Shown piece by piece: positions 18,478 through 26,332 of a stretch of 64,000 nt of DNA. Within the stretch, counting starts at the first letter, position 1; each line of letters begins with the position of its first letter. A program made the translations under genes and the position numbers. This DNA is from Microbispora rosea. GTDB lineage: Bacteria; Actinomycetota; Actinomycetes; Streptosporangiales; Streptosporangiaceae. The stretch is from the NCBI RefSeq assembly GCF_900156315.1, contig NZ_FTNI01000002.1, positions 484,598-548,597 of the forward strand, in the 5' to 3' direction. The notes below the pieces were generated by a model, which did not search any database, was not told the DNA's origin, and worked only from the letters and a program-made list of their open reading frames with translations.

Positions 18478-19194
18478 TCAGGTGGTGGCGGGCGCCGCGC
18501 AGCCGTCCGGGGCGCACAGACCGTCGCCGCCGGCGACGATCGGCAGCGGCTGGGGCATGGGGTGGCTTTCCGCCCACGCCTCGGTGATGACCGCGAGCAG
18601 GTCATCGGTGCCGATGGCACCGGGGATGGCGACACGGTCGTCGAGCACGAGGAACGGCGTGCCGCTGGCGCCGAGGCGCTGGGCCTCGGTCTGGTCGGCC
18701 GCCACGCGCGCCCGGTAGCGGCGGCTGCGCAGGGCCTCGGCGGCCCCGTCGCGGTCCAGGCCCACCTCTTCGGCGAAGTCGAGGACCTCCTCAGCGGTCC
18801 ACAGCTTGCGGGCCTTCCCGAAATGTGCGCGGAACATCGCGGCCCAGATCTCGTTGCTCCGGCCCTGATCGGCGGCGTAGGCGAGCAATTCGTGCGCCAG
18901 GTCGGTCGGACCAAGCGTGCGGTCGATCGCGCGATACGGCGTCAGGCCCTCAGCTTCGGCTGCCCGCTCGATCGGCCGCAGGATCCGGTCCAGGGTCGAC
19001 CTCGGTGCACCGGCCATCTCGATCAGCTTCCGCTGGCTGACGCCCGCGCGCGGCAGGTCGGGATGCAGTTGGAATGATCGGTGGGTCACCTGCACCTGGT
19101 CGCCGTGCGCGAACCGGTCCAGCGCCAGACGGAGCCGGTGGTCCATCAGCCCGCAGTACGGGCAGACAATGTCCGACCAGAAGTCGATCTTCAT
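18478..19194 (-). CDS. DsbA-family oxidoreductase, FrnE-like
   Basis: A thioredoxin-fold protein of 238 residues from ATG 19194 (GGAGGAGG 8 bases upstream). The redox motif C11-P-Y-C14 (DIVCPYC) sits at the N terminus, the cis-Pro loop is GASGTPFLVLDDRVAIPGA, and the helical insert is typical of the FrnE/2-hydroxychromene-isomerase branch. There is no signal peptide, so it is cytoplasmic. Proteins of this branch act as disulfide isomerases in oxidative stress or in polyketide clusters; the substrate here is unknown. It diverges from an HxlR regulator, the usual arrangement for a thiol- or electrophile-responsive pair. Confidence 0.85.
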   Translation of the reverse strand: MKIDFWSDIVCPYCGLMDHRLRLALDRFAHGDQVQVTHRSFQLHPDLPRAGVSQRKLIEMAGAPRSTLDRILRPIERAAEAEGLTPYRAIDRTLGPTDLAHELLAYAADQGRSNEIWAAMFRAHFGKARKLWTAEEVLDFAEEVGLDRDGAAEALRSRRYRARVAADQTEAQRLGASGTPFLVLDDRVAIPGAIGTDDLLAVITEAWAESHPMPQPLPIVAGGDGLCAPDGCAAPATT

Positions 19195-19259
19195 CGCGGC
19201 TGCCTCCTCCAACTCTTACTTTCTGTTCGTGACCTCATAGTGCATTAGAATCGAAAGGC

Positions 19260-19272
19260 GTACAAAAGGTAC
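19260..19272. promoter_or_regulatory. Candidate HxlR operator between divergent genes
   Basis: GTAC-AAAAG-GTAC is a palindrome between the FrnE-like gene and the HxlR gene. HxlR/YodB-type regulators commonly bind short inverted repeats of this kind. Assignment is by position only. Confidence 0.4.
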
Positions 19273-19314
19273 ATACATGTGTGTGAAAGGCGCGGCGATG
19301 GAGAGGTGGCGGGG

Positions 19315-19746
19315 ATGAGCGCACACGATGTCCGGACGGTGCGGACCAACGTCCGCGCGAACGTGCGGACCGTTCCGGGCCCATGCGCACACTGGAACGA
19401 CCAGGACGCCGACTTCATCCGCGAGATCCTCGACCTCGTCGGCGACAAGTGGAGCGTGCTGATCATCGGCACCCTCGAAAGCGGTCCCATCCGCTACTCC
19501 GACCTCGCGGACGCGATCCCCGGCATCTCTCAGCGCATGCTGACGCTGACGCTGAAACAACTGCGGCGCAACGGGATCGTGACGCGCACCACCTACCCCG
19601 AAGTACCGCCGCGCGTCGAGTACGCCCTCACCGAACTCGGCGCCTCGCTACTCGCCACCGTCCTGGCCCTGGCGGCCTGGTCCGCCGACCACCATGCCGA
19701 AATCCTCCGCCACCAGACCTCCTTCGATAGCGCCACCGCAACGTAG
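19315..19746 (+). CDS. HxlR-family transcriptional regulator
   Basis: 143 residues from ATG 19315; an in-frame start at 19279 is possible. A winged-helix core spans DFIREILDLVGDKWSVLIIGTLESGPIRYSDLADAIPGISQRMLTLTLKQLRRNGIVTRTTYPEVPPRVEYALTELG in segments typical of HxlR. The N-terminal 25 residues contain a repeated VRTNVRANVRTV stretch and one Cys (PGPCAHW), the position of the redox or electrophile sensor in several HxlR proteins. It probably controls itself and the divergent FrnE-like gene. Confidence 0.85.
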   Translation: MSAHDVRTVRTNVRANVRTVPGPCAHWNDQDADFIREILDLVGDKWSVLIIGTLESGPIRYSDLADAIPGISQRMLTLTLKQLRRNGIVTRTTYPEVPPRVEYALTELGASLLATVLALAAWSADHHAEILRHQTSFDSATAT

Positions 19747-19886
19747 GAGCACGGCAAGCAATGGCCATGGGCCGGGGATGCCGCGCCAGCCGCCGGAGCC
19801 CGAGACATTGCTCCGTTGCTCTCGGACGCGCAGCTTGCGGTGGGCTTAGGTGGTGAGTTCGGCGGTCGTCGGCCCTGACCCCTGTT

Positions 19887-19923
19887 CTGGCATTAGACGT
19901 GATGTCGCGTACCGTCGCGGGGC
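19887..19923 (+). promoter_or_regulatory. Leaderless promoter of the DUF732-like lipoprotein gene
   Basis: CTGGCA (19887-19892), a 17-bp spacer and TACCGT (19910-19915), 8 bases before the ATG. No Shine-Dalgarno sequence. Confidence 0.5.
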
Positions 19924-20319
19924 ATGAGACCCCCCGCTCTGATCGCCTCCGCTGTACTGCTCGCTGCTCTGGCCGGGTGCGGCTCGACGGACGACACGTC
20001 CAGCACGCTCTCACCGAACGCGATCGCGAGAATCGAGGCTGAGTCCGGATTCCCGCCCAAGCCAGACAGTGAGACCCAGGCGCGGTTCATCACGGCGCTT
20101 AACAGCATCGATGGGGAGATTGTCACCGGGAAGGAGATGGCCGTGGATTGGGCGCGCAGCTCGTGCAGCATGGTCAAGGATCGGCCGAACGACCAGGCCA
20201 AGCTGGTAGACCTTACGAACCAGCGGTTCCGAGCTCCAGGCCACCTTGACGGGTTCGGCAAGGCCAAGGCGACGAAGATCCTGGCGGCGGTGCGAAAGTA
20301 CATCTGCCCGACGTACTAG
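19924..20319 (+). CDS. Small secreted lipoprotein, DUF732-like
   Basis: 131 residues with a lipoprotein signal (LLAALAGCGSTDD). The mature part carries two conserved Cys (SSCSMVKDRP and KYICPTY) that probably form a disulfide, and the motif KLVDLTNQRFRAPGHLDGFGKAKATKILAAVRKYICPTY seen in actinobacterial DUF732-type lipoproteins. Function unknown. It is a stand-alone gene with its own promoter inside the accessory region. Confidence 0.75.
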   Translation: MRPPALIASAVLLAALAGCGSTDDTSSTLSPNAIARIEAESGFPPKPDSETQARFITALNSIDGEIVTGKEMAVDWARSSCSMVKDRPNDQAKLVDLTNQRFRAPGHLDGFGKAKATKILAAVRKYICPTY

Positions 20320-20489
20320 TTTCGGACAGTTCGCCGATCACAGCCCGAGGGCAGCACTGCAGACGGTGAGCAGGCCGGCGGGCAGACGGCTTAGTAATGC
20401 CGGCGGGCCGCCGACGTTCGACTTGTCGGCCGCATTGGTCTACCTGCCCCCTAGGACCGCTGGAGAGTGAGTGTCCGTATCCAGCGACG

Positions 20490-20812
20490 TGCCCTCCCAG
20501 CTTGTGGTATTCGATTCGGCTCACCATGAGCCAGGCCACAGCGATGATTCCGCCGACCGCCAGGTATCCAGGCTGGCCGAGCAGCACAACCGAGATCACG
20601 GTCATGGCTCCCATGGGGATGGGCAGGCCCATGAAGGAGCCGCTGGTGGTCTTGGCGACGGTGAAGCGCGCCAGCCGTACGACGCCGGCGAGGAGGACCG
20701 AGGCCGCTGCCGAGAGTACGACCCAGTCCGGGAGTCGATCAGCGGACCCACCCCACACCGTCACTATGAAGGCCGGGGCGAAACCGAAGCTGATGACGTC
20801 AGCCAGGTTGTC
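20490..20812 (-). pseudogene. pssA: 3' half of a phosphatidylserine synthase gene
   Basis: Read leftward from 20812: DNLADVISFGFAPAFIVTVWGG, a membrane stretch, VVRLARFTVAKTTSGSFMGLPIPMGAMTV, another, and AWLMVSRIEYHKLG. This is the C-terminal half of an actinobacterial CDP-diacylglycerol-serine O-phosphatidyltransferase, beginning at the second half of the CDP-alcohol transferase motif (DxxxD). The first half, with the DGxxAR part, is at 26333-26584 on the same strand. After YHKLG the open frame runs on to 20213 without homology. The fragment cannot be functional. Confidence 0.8.
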
Positions 20813-20822
20813 GACGCGTCGT

Positions 20823-20986
20823 CCACGGTCACGGTCACCGTACGGCGTGGGGACGGCTCCACGCTCGCCGATGCGAGATTCCCCGCGGGCGTCGCGGAAC
20901 TCGAAGTCCTCGACGACGGCGCCGGAATCGCCGCCGACCAGCGAGAAACGGTATTCCAGCGGTTCACCCGGCTGCCAGGACAGTGA
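20823..20986 (+). pseudogene. Histidine kinase ATPase-domain fragment
   Basis: About 54 codons reading SSTVTVTVRRGDGSTLADARFPAG then AELEVLDDGAGIAADQRETVFQRFTRLPGQ and stop. DDGAGI is the G1 box of a GHKL ATPase and the rest is the following lid region. The fragment lacks the kinase core upstream and the G2 box downstream. It abuts the pssA 3' half on the opposite strand. Confidence 0.7.
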
Positions 20987-21057
20987 TCAGGGTGCGCGCT
21001 TCGTCGTTCTTCTTCTGTTGGACCCCTAACAAGGGATAAGGAGTGTCCGGGAGCGGG

Positions 21058-21585
21058 TCAGCTGATGTGGTTGACCCAGATGCCGATCGGAATGGACGCC
21101 ACGGCGGACGCGACGAAGCCCAAGCCGAAGAACATCCATTCGCGGCGGCGCTCGGCAAGAATCGTCGCCTTCGTTTCGCCGACGAGGATTCTCCGAATGT
21201 TCTCGGCCTCGTCTTTGTTGAGGTTGAGGAGTCGCTGCTGACGTTCTGCTTCTTCGAGAAGCGACTCGCGAGCGGCTTGCTGGGCTTCGAGATCGCGCCG
21301 CAGTTCGTCCATGAGCGCAGCCGCGTCGCCGAACGCCTGATTGACGTTGTGGATGCGCTCTCGTAGCCGTTCGCCCGGGTCCTCGTCCGCCTGCTGAACC
21401 CGACGATTGAGCCGCCGGCTGTCAGCGACTGCCCAGGCGATGAAGGCGCCGATCACGATGGCCAGGGCAGCGCCGATGACGATGGCCGGAGGCACGTCCA
21501 GGCTGTCAGCCCATGCCCAGGCGAAGCTGGCTACCGTGCCGAGAAAGCCGGCGACGATGATGAAGATGAGGATCAGGCCCACCAT
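21058..21585 (-). CDS. Membrane protein with cytoplasmic coiled coil
   Basis: 175 residues from ATG 21585; a GTG at 21603 is equally possible and neither has a strong ribosome site. Two N-terminal membrane helices (VGLILIFIIVAGFLGTVASFAWAW and AIVIGAALAIVIGAFIAWAV), a long charged coiled coil (RRLNRRVQQADEDPGERLRERI to QRLLNLNKDEAENIRRILVGE), and a third helix near the C terminus (WMFFGLGFVASAVASIPIGIWV). Such proteins often anchor assemblies, but no family is recognised. Confidence 0.65.
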   Translation of the reverse strand: MVGLILIFIIVAGFLGTVASFAWAWADSLDVPPAIVIGAALAIVIGAFIAWAVADSRRLNRRVQQADEDPGERLRERIHNVNQAFGDAAALMDELRRDLEAQQAARESLLEEAERQQRLLNLNKDEAENIRRILVGETKATILAERRREWMFFGLGFVASAVASIPIGIWVNHIS

Positions 21586-21707
21586 GAATTGACTGCGTTT
21601 CACCGCAGTATTGGATCGTGGTGGGCACCGATGACGCCGGTCGTTAACCGGATTGCGATCTAGGTGTCCGGACAGCCCGGGCACAGCGTCGGCGGCCGCC
21701 CTCCCCG

Positions 21708-22223
21708 TTAGGCCAGCGACCCCAGGATCTTCTCGACGGTGGTGACCGTGCCCAGACGGGGGAAGATCTGCGTGACTGCGAAGGTGTGCTGCTCCTCGGT
21801 GAACGACGTCATGGCGTCCTCGGCGAACAGCAGCTCGTAGTCGTAGTCGGACGCCGCCCGCCCGGTCCCCTCGACACCCCAGTTCGTCGCTATGCCCGCG
21901 AGTACGAGGGTCGCGATGCCGCGGTCGCGCAGTTCCTCCTGCAGGCCGGTCTCGTGGAAGGCGTTGATTGCCCGCTTGACGATCTCAAGGTCGCCGTCCT
22001 GGGGTTCCATCTCGGCGACGAAGCTGCTGCCCGGCGGTTGCTCGGCCACGCCGGGCCGTTCGACGCGCACCTGTACGACGAGTGAGCCGGCCCCGTGGAA
22101 GGCGCCGACCAGGCGCAGGCTCTGCCGTACGACCTCTGGGCCGGAATACGGCGCGGCGTCCAGAGCGACGATCCGGGGCATCAGGTCGATCACGACGAGC
22201 GCTGTCTTTCGGGTGTCAAGCAT
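21708..22223 (-). CDS. Isochorismatase-family protein, YecD-like (no nucleophile Cys)
   Basis: 171 residues, close to the family length. The catalytic Asp (ALVVIDLMPRIV) and Lys (EIVKRAINAF) are present, but the usual TN-x-CVE turn reads ATNWGVEGTGRAA with Gly in place of Cys. E. coli YecD shows the same Cys-to-Gly change (TNIGVESTAR), so this is a natural subfamily rather than decay. The reaction is unknown; ordinary Cys-dependent amide hydrolysis is unlikely. Confidence 0.8.
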   Translation of the reverse strand: MLDTRKTALVVIDLMPRIVALDAAPYSGPEVVRQSLRLVGAFHGAGSLVVQVRVERPGVAEQPPGSSFVAEMEPQDGDLEIVKRAINAFHETGLQEELRDRGIATLVLAGIATNWGVEGTGRAASDYDYELLFAEDAMTSFTEEQHTFAVTQIFPRLGTVTTVEKILGSLA

Positions 22224-22327
22224 CCAGCGATCTTAAGAGGCCGGCCTCATCAGTGGACAAGGTCGCCGTTCCCCGGTGATGGGATGCCAGGGGCACAGAC
22301 GGGTCTTGCATGAGGAACGATGGGCCA

Positions 22328-23239
22328 CTACAGCGTGGCCAAGATCAGTGCGAGGCCGTCTTCGTGGACGGTTCCCGTGAGTTCGCCGGCGGCTTCGATC
22401 AGTTCGGCGGGCGAATGACCCATCGCCACACCGCGGCCGCTCTCGGAGGCCCAACTGAGCAGTTCGATGTCATTGTGGCCGTCGCCCACGGCCATCACCC
22501 GTTCCCGCGGGACGCCGAGCTCGCCGCGTACCCGTTCGATCGCTGTGGCCTTGTTCACTCCCTCAGCCGCGATGTCGAGCCAGGCCGTCCAGCCAATGGC
22601 GTAGCTCACCTGGCGAAGGCCCATCTTCTCGACCACGGCGAGGAAGTCGTCCATGTCATGGCCGGGCGAAATCGCTACGACACGAGTGGCCGGCCGGTCC
22701 AGCAACTCCTCGAATGCCACTTTCACCTGCTCGCTGTCGAGACCGGTCGTGGCGGCGGGGAAGGGTTCGGTGCACCGGTAGTGACCCTGTTCGTCCTCAA
22801 CCGCGAAGCGGGCGTTCACCAGGTGCGCGCGGATCGACAGGAGCACATCGGCCGGGTCGAAGGACTCCACCCATTCGCGCCGGTAGCCGCTTGGCGCACC
22901 CGGGTCACGGTGCAGGGTGATCGCGCCATTGGAACAGACCAGGAACCGCGGCGCGATGCCGAGGTGATCAAGCACCGGGATAGTGGTCGCGGAAGAGCGG
23001 CCAGTGGTGAGCACCACGTGGTGACCGGCCGCGTCGAGCCGGCGGATCTGCTCGATCACCGCGTCGCTGACAGACCCGTCTTCGTGGAGCGTGGTTCCGT
23101 CGATGTCCAGGGCGACGAGCCAGGAGGCGGCGTCGGTTTCCACGGGCGCGGTCACTTCGTTGAGCTCCTGGATGGCAACGAGCAGCGGGCCGGTCCCGTT
23201 CACATCGAAATCGAACACTGCCAGGTCCGTCTGGTTCAT
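22328..23239 (-). CDS. HAD-superfamily phosphatase, Cof type
   Basis: 303 residues from ATG 23239 (AAGGA upstream). The catalytic DxDGT is D45-I-D47-G-T, motif II is VVLTTGRS, a C2B cap lies in the middle, and motif IV is MAVGDGHNDIELL. Cof-type enzymes hydrolyse sugar phosphates or similar small phosphoesters. The first 40 residues (including VFDFDVNGTG, a DxDGT look-alike) are an extension not usual in the family. It follows the MFS gene by 36 bases on the same strand, so it is probably in the same operon. Confidence 0.85.
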   Translation of the reverse strand: MNQTDLAVFDFDVNGTGPLLVAIQELNEVTAPVETDAASWLVALDIDGTTLHEDGSVSDAVIEQIRRLDAAGHHVVLTTGRSSATTIPVLDHLGIAPRFLVCSNGAITLHRDPGAPSGYRREWVESFDPADVLLSIRAHLVNARFAVEDEQGHYRCTEPFPAATTGLDSEQVKVAFEELLDRPATRVVAISPGHDMDDFLAVVEKMGLRQVSYAIGWTAWLDIAAEGVNKATAIERVRGELGVPRERVMAVGDGHNDIELLSWASESGRGVAMGHSPAELIEAAGELTGTVHEDGLALILATL

Positions 23240-23275
23240 TTCACAATTCCTTCTTCGGTTGCCCGCGTCCTCAGC

Positions 23276-24502
23276 TCAGGCTCGGCGTTTGATGCGGGTC
23301 TGGGCGATGAGGCTGATGAGCGCGAGGAGGACGGTCAATGCGGTGTAGCAGACGACTGCCGGCACCTCGCCGAGCGGGCCGGCGAGTTGGCCCTCGATGA
23401 CGATGGGTACTCCAAAAGCGACATAGGAGACGACGTAGATTCCGGCTACGATCCCCGCGCGCTGGTGCGCTGCCGCGAGCGGGAAGATGAGGCGCAGGGC
23501 TGCGGAGAACGACGCACCGAAGCCGACACCGGCGACGGCCTGCCCGATGATCATTATGGCCAGGCTTCCGGCGAACACGCCACCGATGATGCCGATGGCC
23601 CCGACGATGGACGCGTGGATACCGATGGTCATCGCTCGCCGGGGGTCGACGCGTGCGAACGATAGTCCGATGACGGTCGATACTGCCGGCGCGATGAACC
23701 CGGCGAGGCCGTTGAGCAGGCCGCTGTCCAGATGGAAGACGCTGCGAACCATGCTCGGGGCCAGCCCCCCTGAGAGGCCTGCGAGCATCCAGACCGCGGC
23801 GACCACGGGCGCCGCGGCGGCGAACTCCATTCGGGCAGCGGGCGGGATCGCGACGCGCGGAACCATCGAGCGGAGCGCACCGGGTGTGCTGGTCACGGTC
23901 TCCGGAGACAGGACGACGACGACGGCCCCGAGAACCGTGAGAATCATGAGGACGGTGAAGCTGATGGCATTCGCCGCCGGCGTGAGCTGGATCGCGAGGC
24001 CGGCCAGCAGGGAGCCGGCACTCAGACCACCTGTCAGGCCGACGCTGCCGAGGATCGTGCCCAGTCTCTTCTTGTTCGGCGGGGCGAGTTCGACGAGCGC
24101 CGCGGTGAAGGCAGCCGTCGCCGCGCCGCTGGCGACACCTTGCACGATGCGACCGGCGATCGCCCACCCGACATCGGGGGCGACCAGGAACAGGGCGTTC
24201 GACGCGAGCTGGATGACCAGAGCTCCGATCAGAACCGGTCTCCGGCCGACATGGTCAGACAGCGACCCCAGGGTGAGGACGGCGGCGAGGAAGCCGATCG
24301 CGTAGACAGCGAACGCCAGCGTGAGAAGCGACGGCGGGAACTCCCACTGCTGTTTGTAGACCACCAGCAACGGTGTCAGCGCGCCTGCCGCGAGATACAG
24401 ACTTGTGAACGCGAGCGCCGCGCCCGTCAACGCCAGGCCGGCGGGGAGAGTGCGCCGGCGGCGGGTCGCGGGCGCCTTGGTGGTTAGCTGAGGTAAGGAC
24501 AA
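23276..24502 (-). CDS. Major facilitator superfamily exporter
   Basis: 408 residues with about 12 membrane helices. The motif A loop GSLSDHVGRRPVLIG lies between helices 2 and 3, and GRIVQGVASGAATAAFTAALVELAP follows helix 4, as in drug:H+ antiporters of the DHA1 group. It starts at ATG 24502, 84 bases after the stop of an HxlR regulator on the same strand, and is followed closely by the HAD phosphatase. A regulator-exporter-phosphatase operon for an unknown toxic compound is likely. Confidence 0.88.
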   Translation of the reverse strand: MSLPQLTTKAPATRRRRTLPAGLALTGAALAFTSLYLAAGALTPLLVVYKQQWEFPPSLLTLAFAVYAIGFLAAVLTLGSLSDHVGRRPVLIGALVIQLASNALFLVAPDVGWAIAGRIVQGVASGAATAAFTAALVELAPPNKKRLGTILGSVGLTGGLSAGSLLAGLAIQLTPAANAISFTVLMILTVLGAVVVVLSPETVTSTPGALRSMVPRVAIPPAARMEFAAAAPVVAAVWMLAGLSGGLAPSMVRSVFHLDSGLLNGLAGFIAPAVSTVIGLSFARVDPRRAMTIGIHASIVGAIGIIGGVFAGSLAIMIIGQAVAGVGFGASFSAALRLIFPLAAAHQRAGIVAGIYVVSYVAFGVPIVIEGQLAGPLGEVPAVVCYTALTVLLALISLIAQTRIKRRA

Positions 24503-24586
24503 AACAGTTCCCTGAAGAGACCACGCGCAAGGGTGCGGAGGTCGAAGAATCGGTGGTGCCCGGCGTGAACCACGCCGGATGAATGG

Positions 24587-25084
24587 TCAGCCGCTCTGCG
24601 GGTCGGCCCAATCGCCGTGTGCCACTATCGCGAGGTCCTCAAGGTCGAGATCCCTCCCGGACACGGTGCGCGGGCCGATCACAACCGGCTCACCGGTGCC
24701 TCGTGCCACCAGGCGCAGCGGCCCGCCGTCCTCGCCCTGCAGATATTTGTTGCCCCACTGCATGAGCGCGAATACGGCAGGGACGAGGTCTCTGCCCTTC
24801 TCGGTCAAGAGGTATTCGTAGCGGCTCCGCTTGCCCGGCTCCCGATAGGGCTGTTTGACGAACAAGCCGATATCGGTCAATTCCCTGAGCCGCGTCGCAA
24901 CGATCGCGTCGGTGATCTTCGTCCGCCGGACGAAGTCGTCGAACCGGGTCGTGCCGTAAAAGGCCTCACGAAGGATCAGCATCGAAGACCGCGTGCCGAT
25001 GACATCCATCGACTTCCCGATCGAGCAGTTCTCCAGCCGCCACGTACTCCGATCGGCCAGAACACCTTCAAACGTGAGCGACAT
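24587..25084 (-). CDS. HxlR-family transcriptional regulator
   Basis: 165 residues. Winged-helix core: CSIGKSMDVIGTRSSMLILREAFYGTTRFDDFVRRTKITDAIVATRLRELTDIGLFVKQPYREPGKRSRYEYLLTEKG in blocks typical of HxlR, with a Cys at residue 20 (ENCSIGK), the classic sensor position. The C-terminal 50 residues form a small extra domain (VARGTGEPVVIGPRTVSGRDLDLEDLAIV). The same 20-bp site is found upstream of this gene and upstream of the NAD-binding oxidoreductase gene, so autoregulation and control of that neighbour are likely. Confidence 0.88.
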   Translation of the reverse strand: MSLTFEGVLADRSTWRLENCSIGKSMDVIGTRSSMLILREAFYGTTRFDDFVRRTKITDAIVATRLRELTDIGLFVKQPYREPGKRSRYEYLLTEKGRDLVPAVFALMQWGNKYLQGEDGGPLRLVARGTGEPVVIGPRTVSGRDLDLEDLAIVAHGDWADPQSG

Positions 25085-25107
25085 GACTTCCCCTGACCAT
25101 GTGAATC

Positions 25108-25127
25108 AGTAGTTTCCGACTACACGC
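25108..25127. promoter_or_regulatory. HxlR operator candidate, copy 1 (upstream of the regulator gene)
   Basis: AGTAGTT-TCCGA-CTACACGC contains the dyad GTAGT-TTCCG-ACTAC. It aligns base for base with 25862-25881 outside the 5-base spacer, except one position. It sits 24 bases upstream of the regulator ATG. Confidence 0.6.
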
Positions 25128-25256
25128 ATGCGATCGCGGCAGGGCTCATCACGGTGATGAACCACCGCACGTCTCCCCCGCCGAGCCGGGCCGTCGTCAG
25201 CCGGGATCTCTTGCGTCCCTGAATTCAGCGCGGCTCGACGGCCGGATCGCGGTCGC

Positions 25257-25838
25257 CTAGTCGGTGATGACGACGACGCCCGATGGCTCGCCCAGCAGTT
25301 CCACCGTACGGTCGGCGGCACGGTCGATCTGGACGCGAGGCTCCGCGGGGATCTGCTGTTCGTTGTAGGTGCCAGGCCCATAGAACTGCCCATAGCTCAG
25401 TACGACGCCGCCCTCGGCGAGAACGGAACGTTCCAGCTCGGCGACGGCCAGGGCATCGGGCCCGTCAGGCAACTGCCAGGCGACGGTCTGGGCCAGGATC
25501 TTCGGCGATCCGCTCTGCCGCGCCGCCTCGATCAGATTCTGATTACCCTCGGTCCGGATGCGAGCGTTCAGCTCCGCGTGGTCACCGATCTTCTCCACGT
25601 CATCCGGCAGATCGGTCAGCTCGTTCAGAACGACGTCCGGATTGAAGTCACGAACCGCCTGGATCAATGCATCCCTGTCGAAGACATCACACAGAATCGG
25701 CTCGGCACCGAGCTGAGCCAGCAACTCCGTCTTGCTGGACGAGCGCGTCATGCCACCGACGACGTGCCCTGCCTGAACCAACCGGGGAATCAGCCGCTGC
25801 CCGATCACGCCGGACGCACCGGCAAGAAATACCCTCAT
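25257..25838 (-). CDS. NAD(P)-binding epimerase/dehydratase-like oxidoreductase, short form
   Basis: 193 residues from ATG 25838. Rossmann motif GASGVIG at residues 7-13, then an extended SDR pattern (EPILCDVFDRDALIQAV, NPDVVLNELTDLPDD, AQTVAWQLPDG, and a YGQFYGPGTYNE catalytic-like Tyr segment). It is shorter than classical epimerases (about 300) and lacks most of the substrate domain, but it ends like other short actinobacterial members (GVVVITD), so it is probably complete. The substrate is unknown. The upstream region carries the HxlR-type site. Confidence 0.75.
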   Translation of the reverse strand: MRVFLAGASGVIGQRLIPRLVQAGHVVGGMTRSSSKTELLAQLGAEPILCDVFDRDALIQAVRDFNPDVVLNELTDLPDDVEKIGDHAELNARIRTEGNQNLIEAARQSGSPKILAQTVAWQLPDGPDALAVAELERSVLAEGGVVLSYGQFYGPGTYNEQQIPAEPRVQIDRAADRTVELLGEPSGVVVITD

Positions 25839-25861
25839 GATCCTCCCTGACTAGACTATTT

Positions 25862-25881
25862 AGTAGTTAGAACCTAGACGC
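25862..25881. promoter_or_regulatory. HxlR operator candidate, copy 2 (upstream of the oxidoreductase gene)
   Basis: AGTAGTT-AGAAC-CTAGACGC. It shares AGTAGTT, CTA and ACGC in register with copy 1. An adjacent ACTATTTAGT palindrome (25855-25864) overlaps it. Confidence 0.55.
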
Positions 25882-25925
25882 TGCCTTCCATAGAGTCAAG
25901 TCAGGCGCTTCGGCGTGCTTCCGCT

Positions 25926-26329
25926 TCAGGCGTTGTAGCCGCCGTGGGCGTCCAGCACCGCGCCGGTGACGTACGACGCGGCGGGGCTCGCCAGGAAGGT
26001 GATCGCCAGGGCGATTTCGTCGGGGTGACCCATGCGCTGCAGGGACAGCGAGCTGACCAAGGCCTTGCGGGGTCCGGCGGTTCCATTCCGCTCTCCATCA
26101 GTCCGGCCACCACGACATTGGCCGTGATGCCCCGGGGCCCGAGGTCCCGCGCGACGCCCATGGTGTACCTCTCGATCCCCGACTTGGTCGCCGAATAGTC
26201 GGCAAGGCCGGGGACGCCGACCCGGGAGCCCAGTCCGGAACTCACCGTGATGATGCGGCCGTCCGCGCGCAGCACTCGGGACGCGGCCCGGATGACGGCG
26301 ATCACGCCGAGATAGTTGGTGGCGTGCAT
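25926..26329 (-). pseudogene. Short-chain dehydrogenase remnant, N-terminal half missing and frameshifted
   Basis: Homology starts at MHATNYLGVIAVIRAAS, continues through IITVSSGLGSRVG, the catalytic YSATKSGIERY and GPRGITANVVVAGLMESGM, then shifts frame near 26085 into LSLQRMGHPDEIALAITFLASPAASYVTGAVLDAHGGYNA. The N-terminal nucleotide-binding half is absent. In its place the open frame runs directly into the pssA 5' half, making a meaningless chimera. Not functional. Confidence 0.8.
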
Positions 26330-26332
26330 CCG

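Noticed and set aside
20213..20490. C-terminal continuation of the pssA frame as real protein
   Set aside because: Beyond YHKLG the sequence is low-complexity and runs antisense over the lipoprotein gene.
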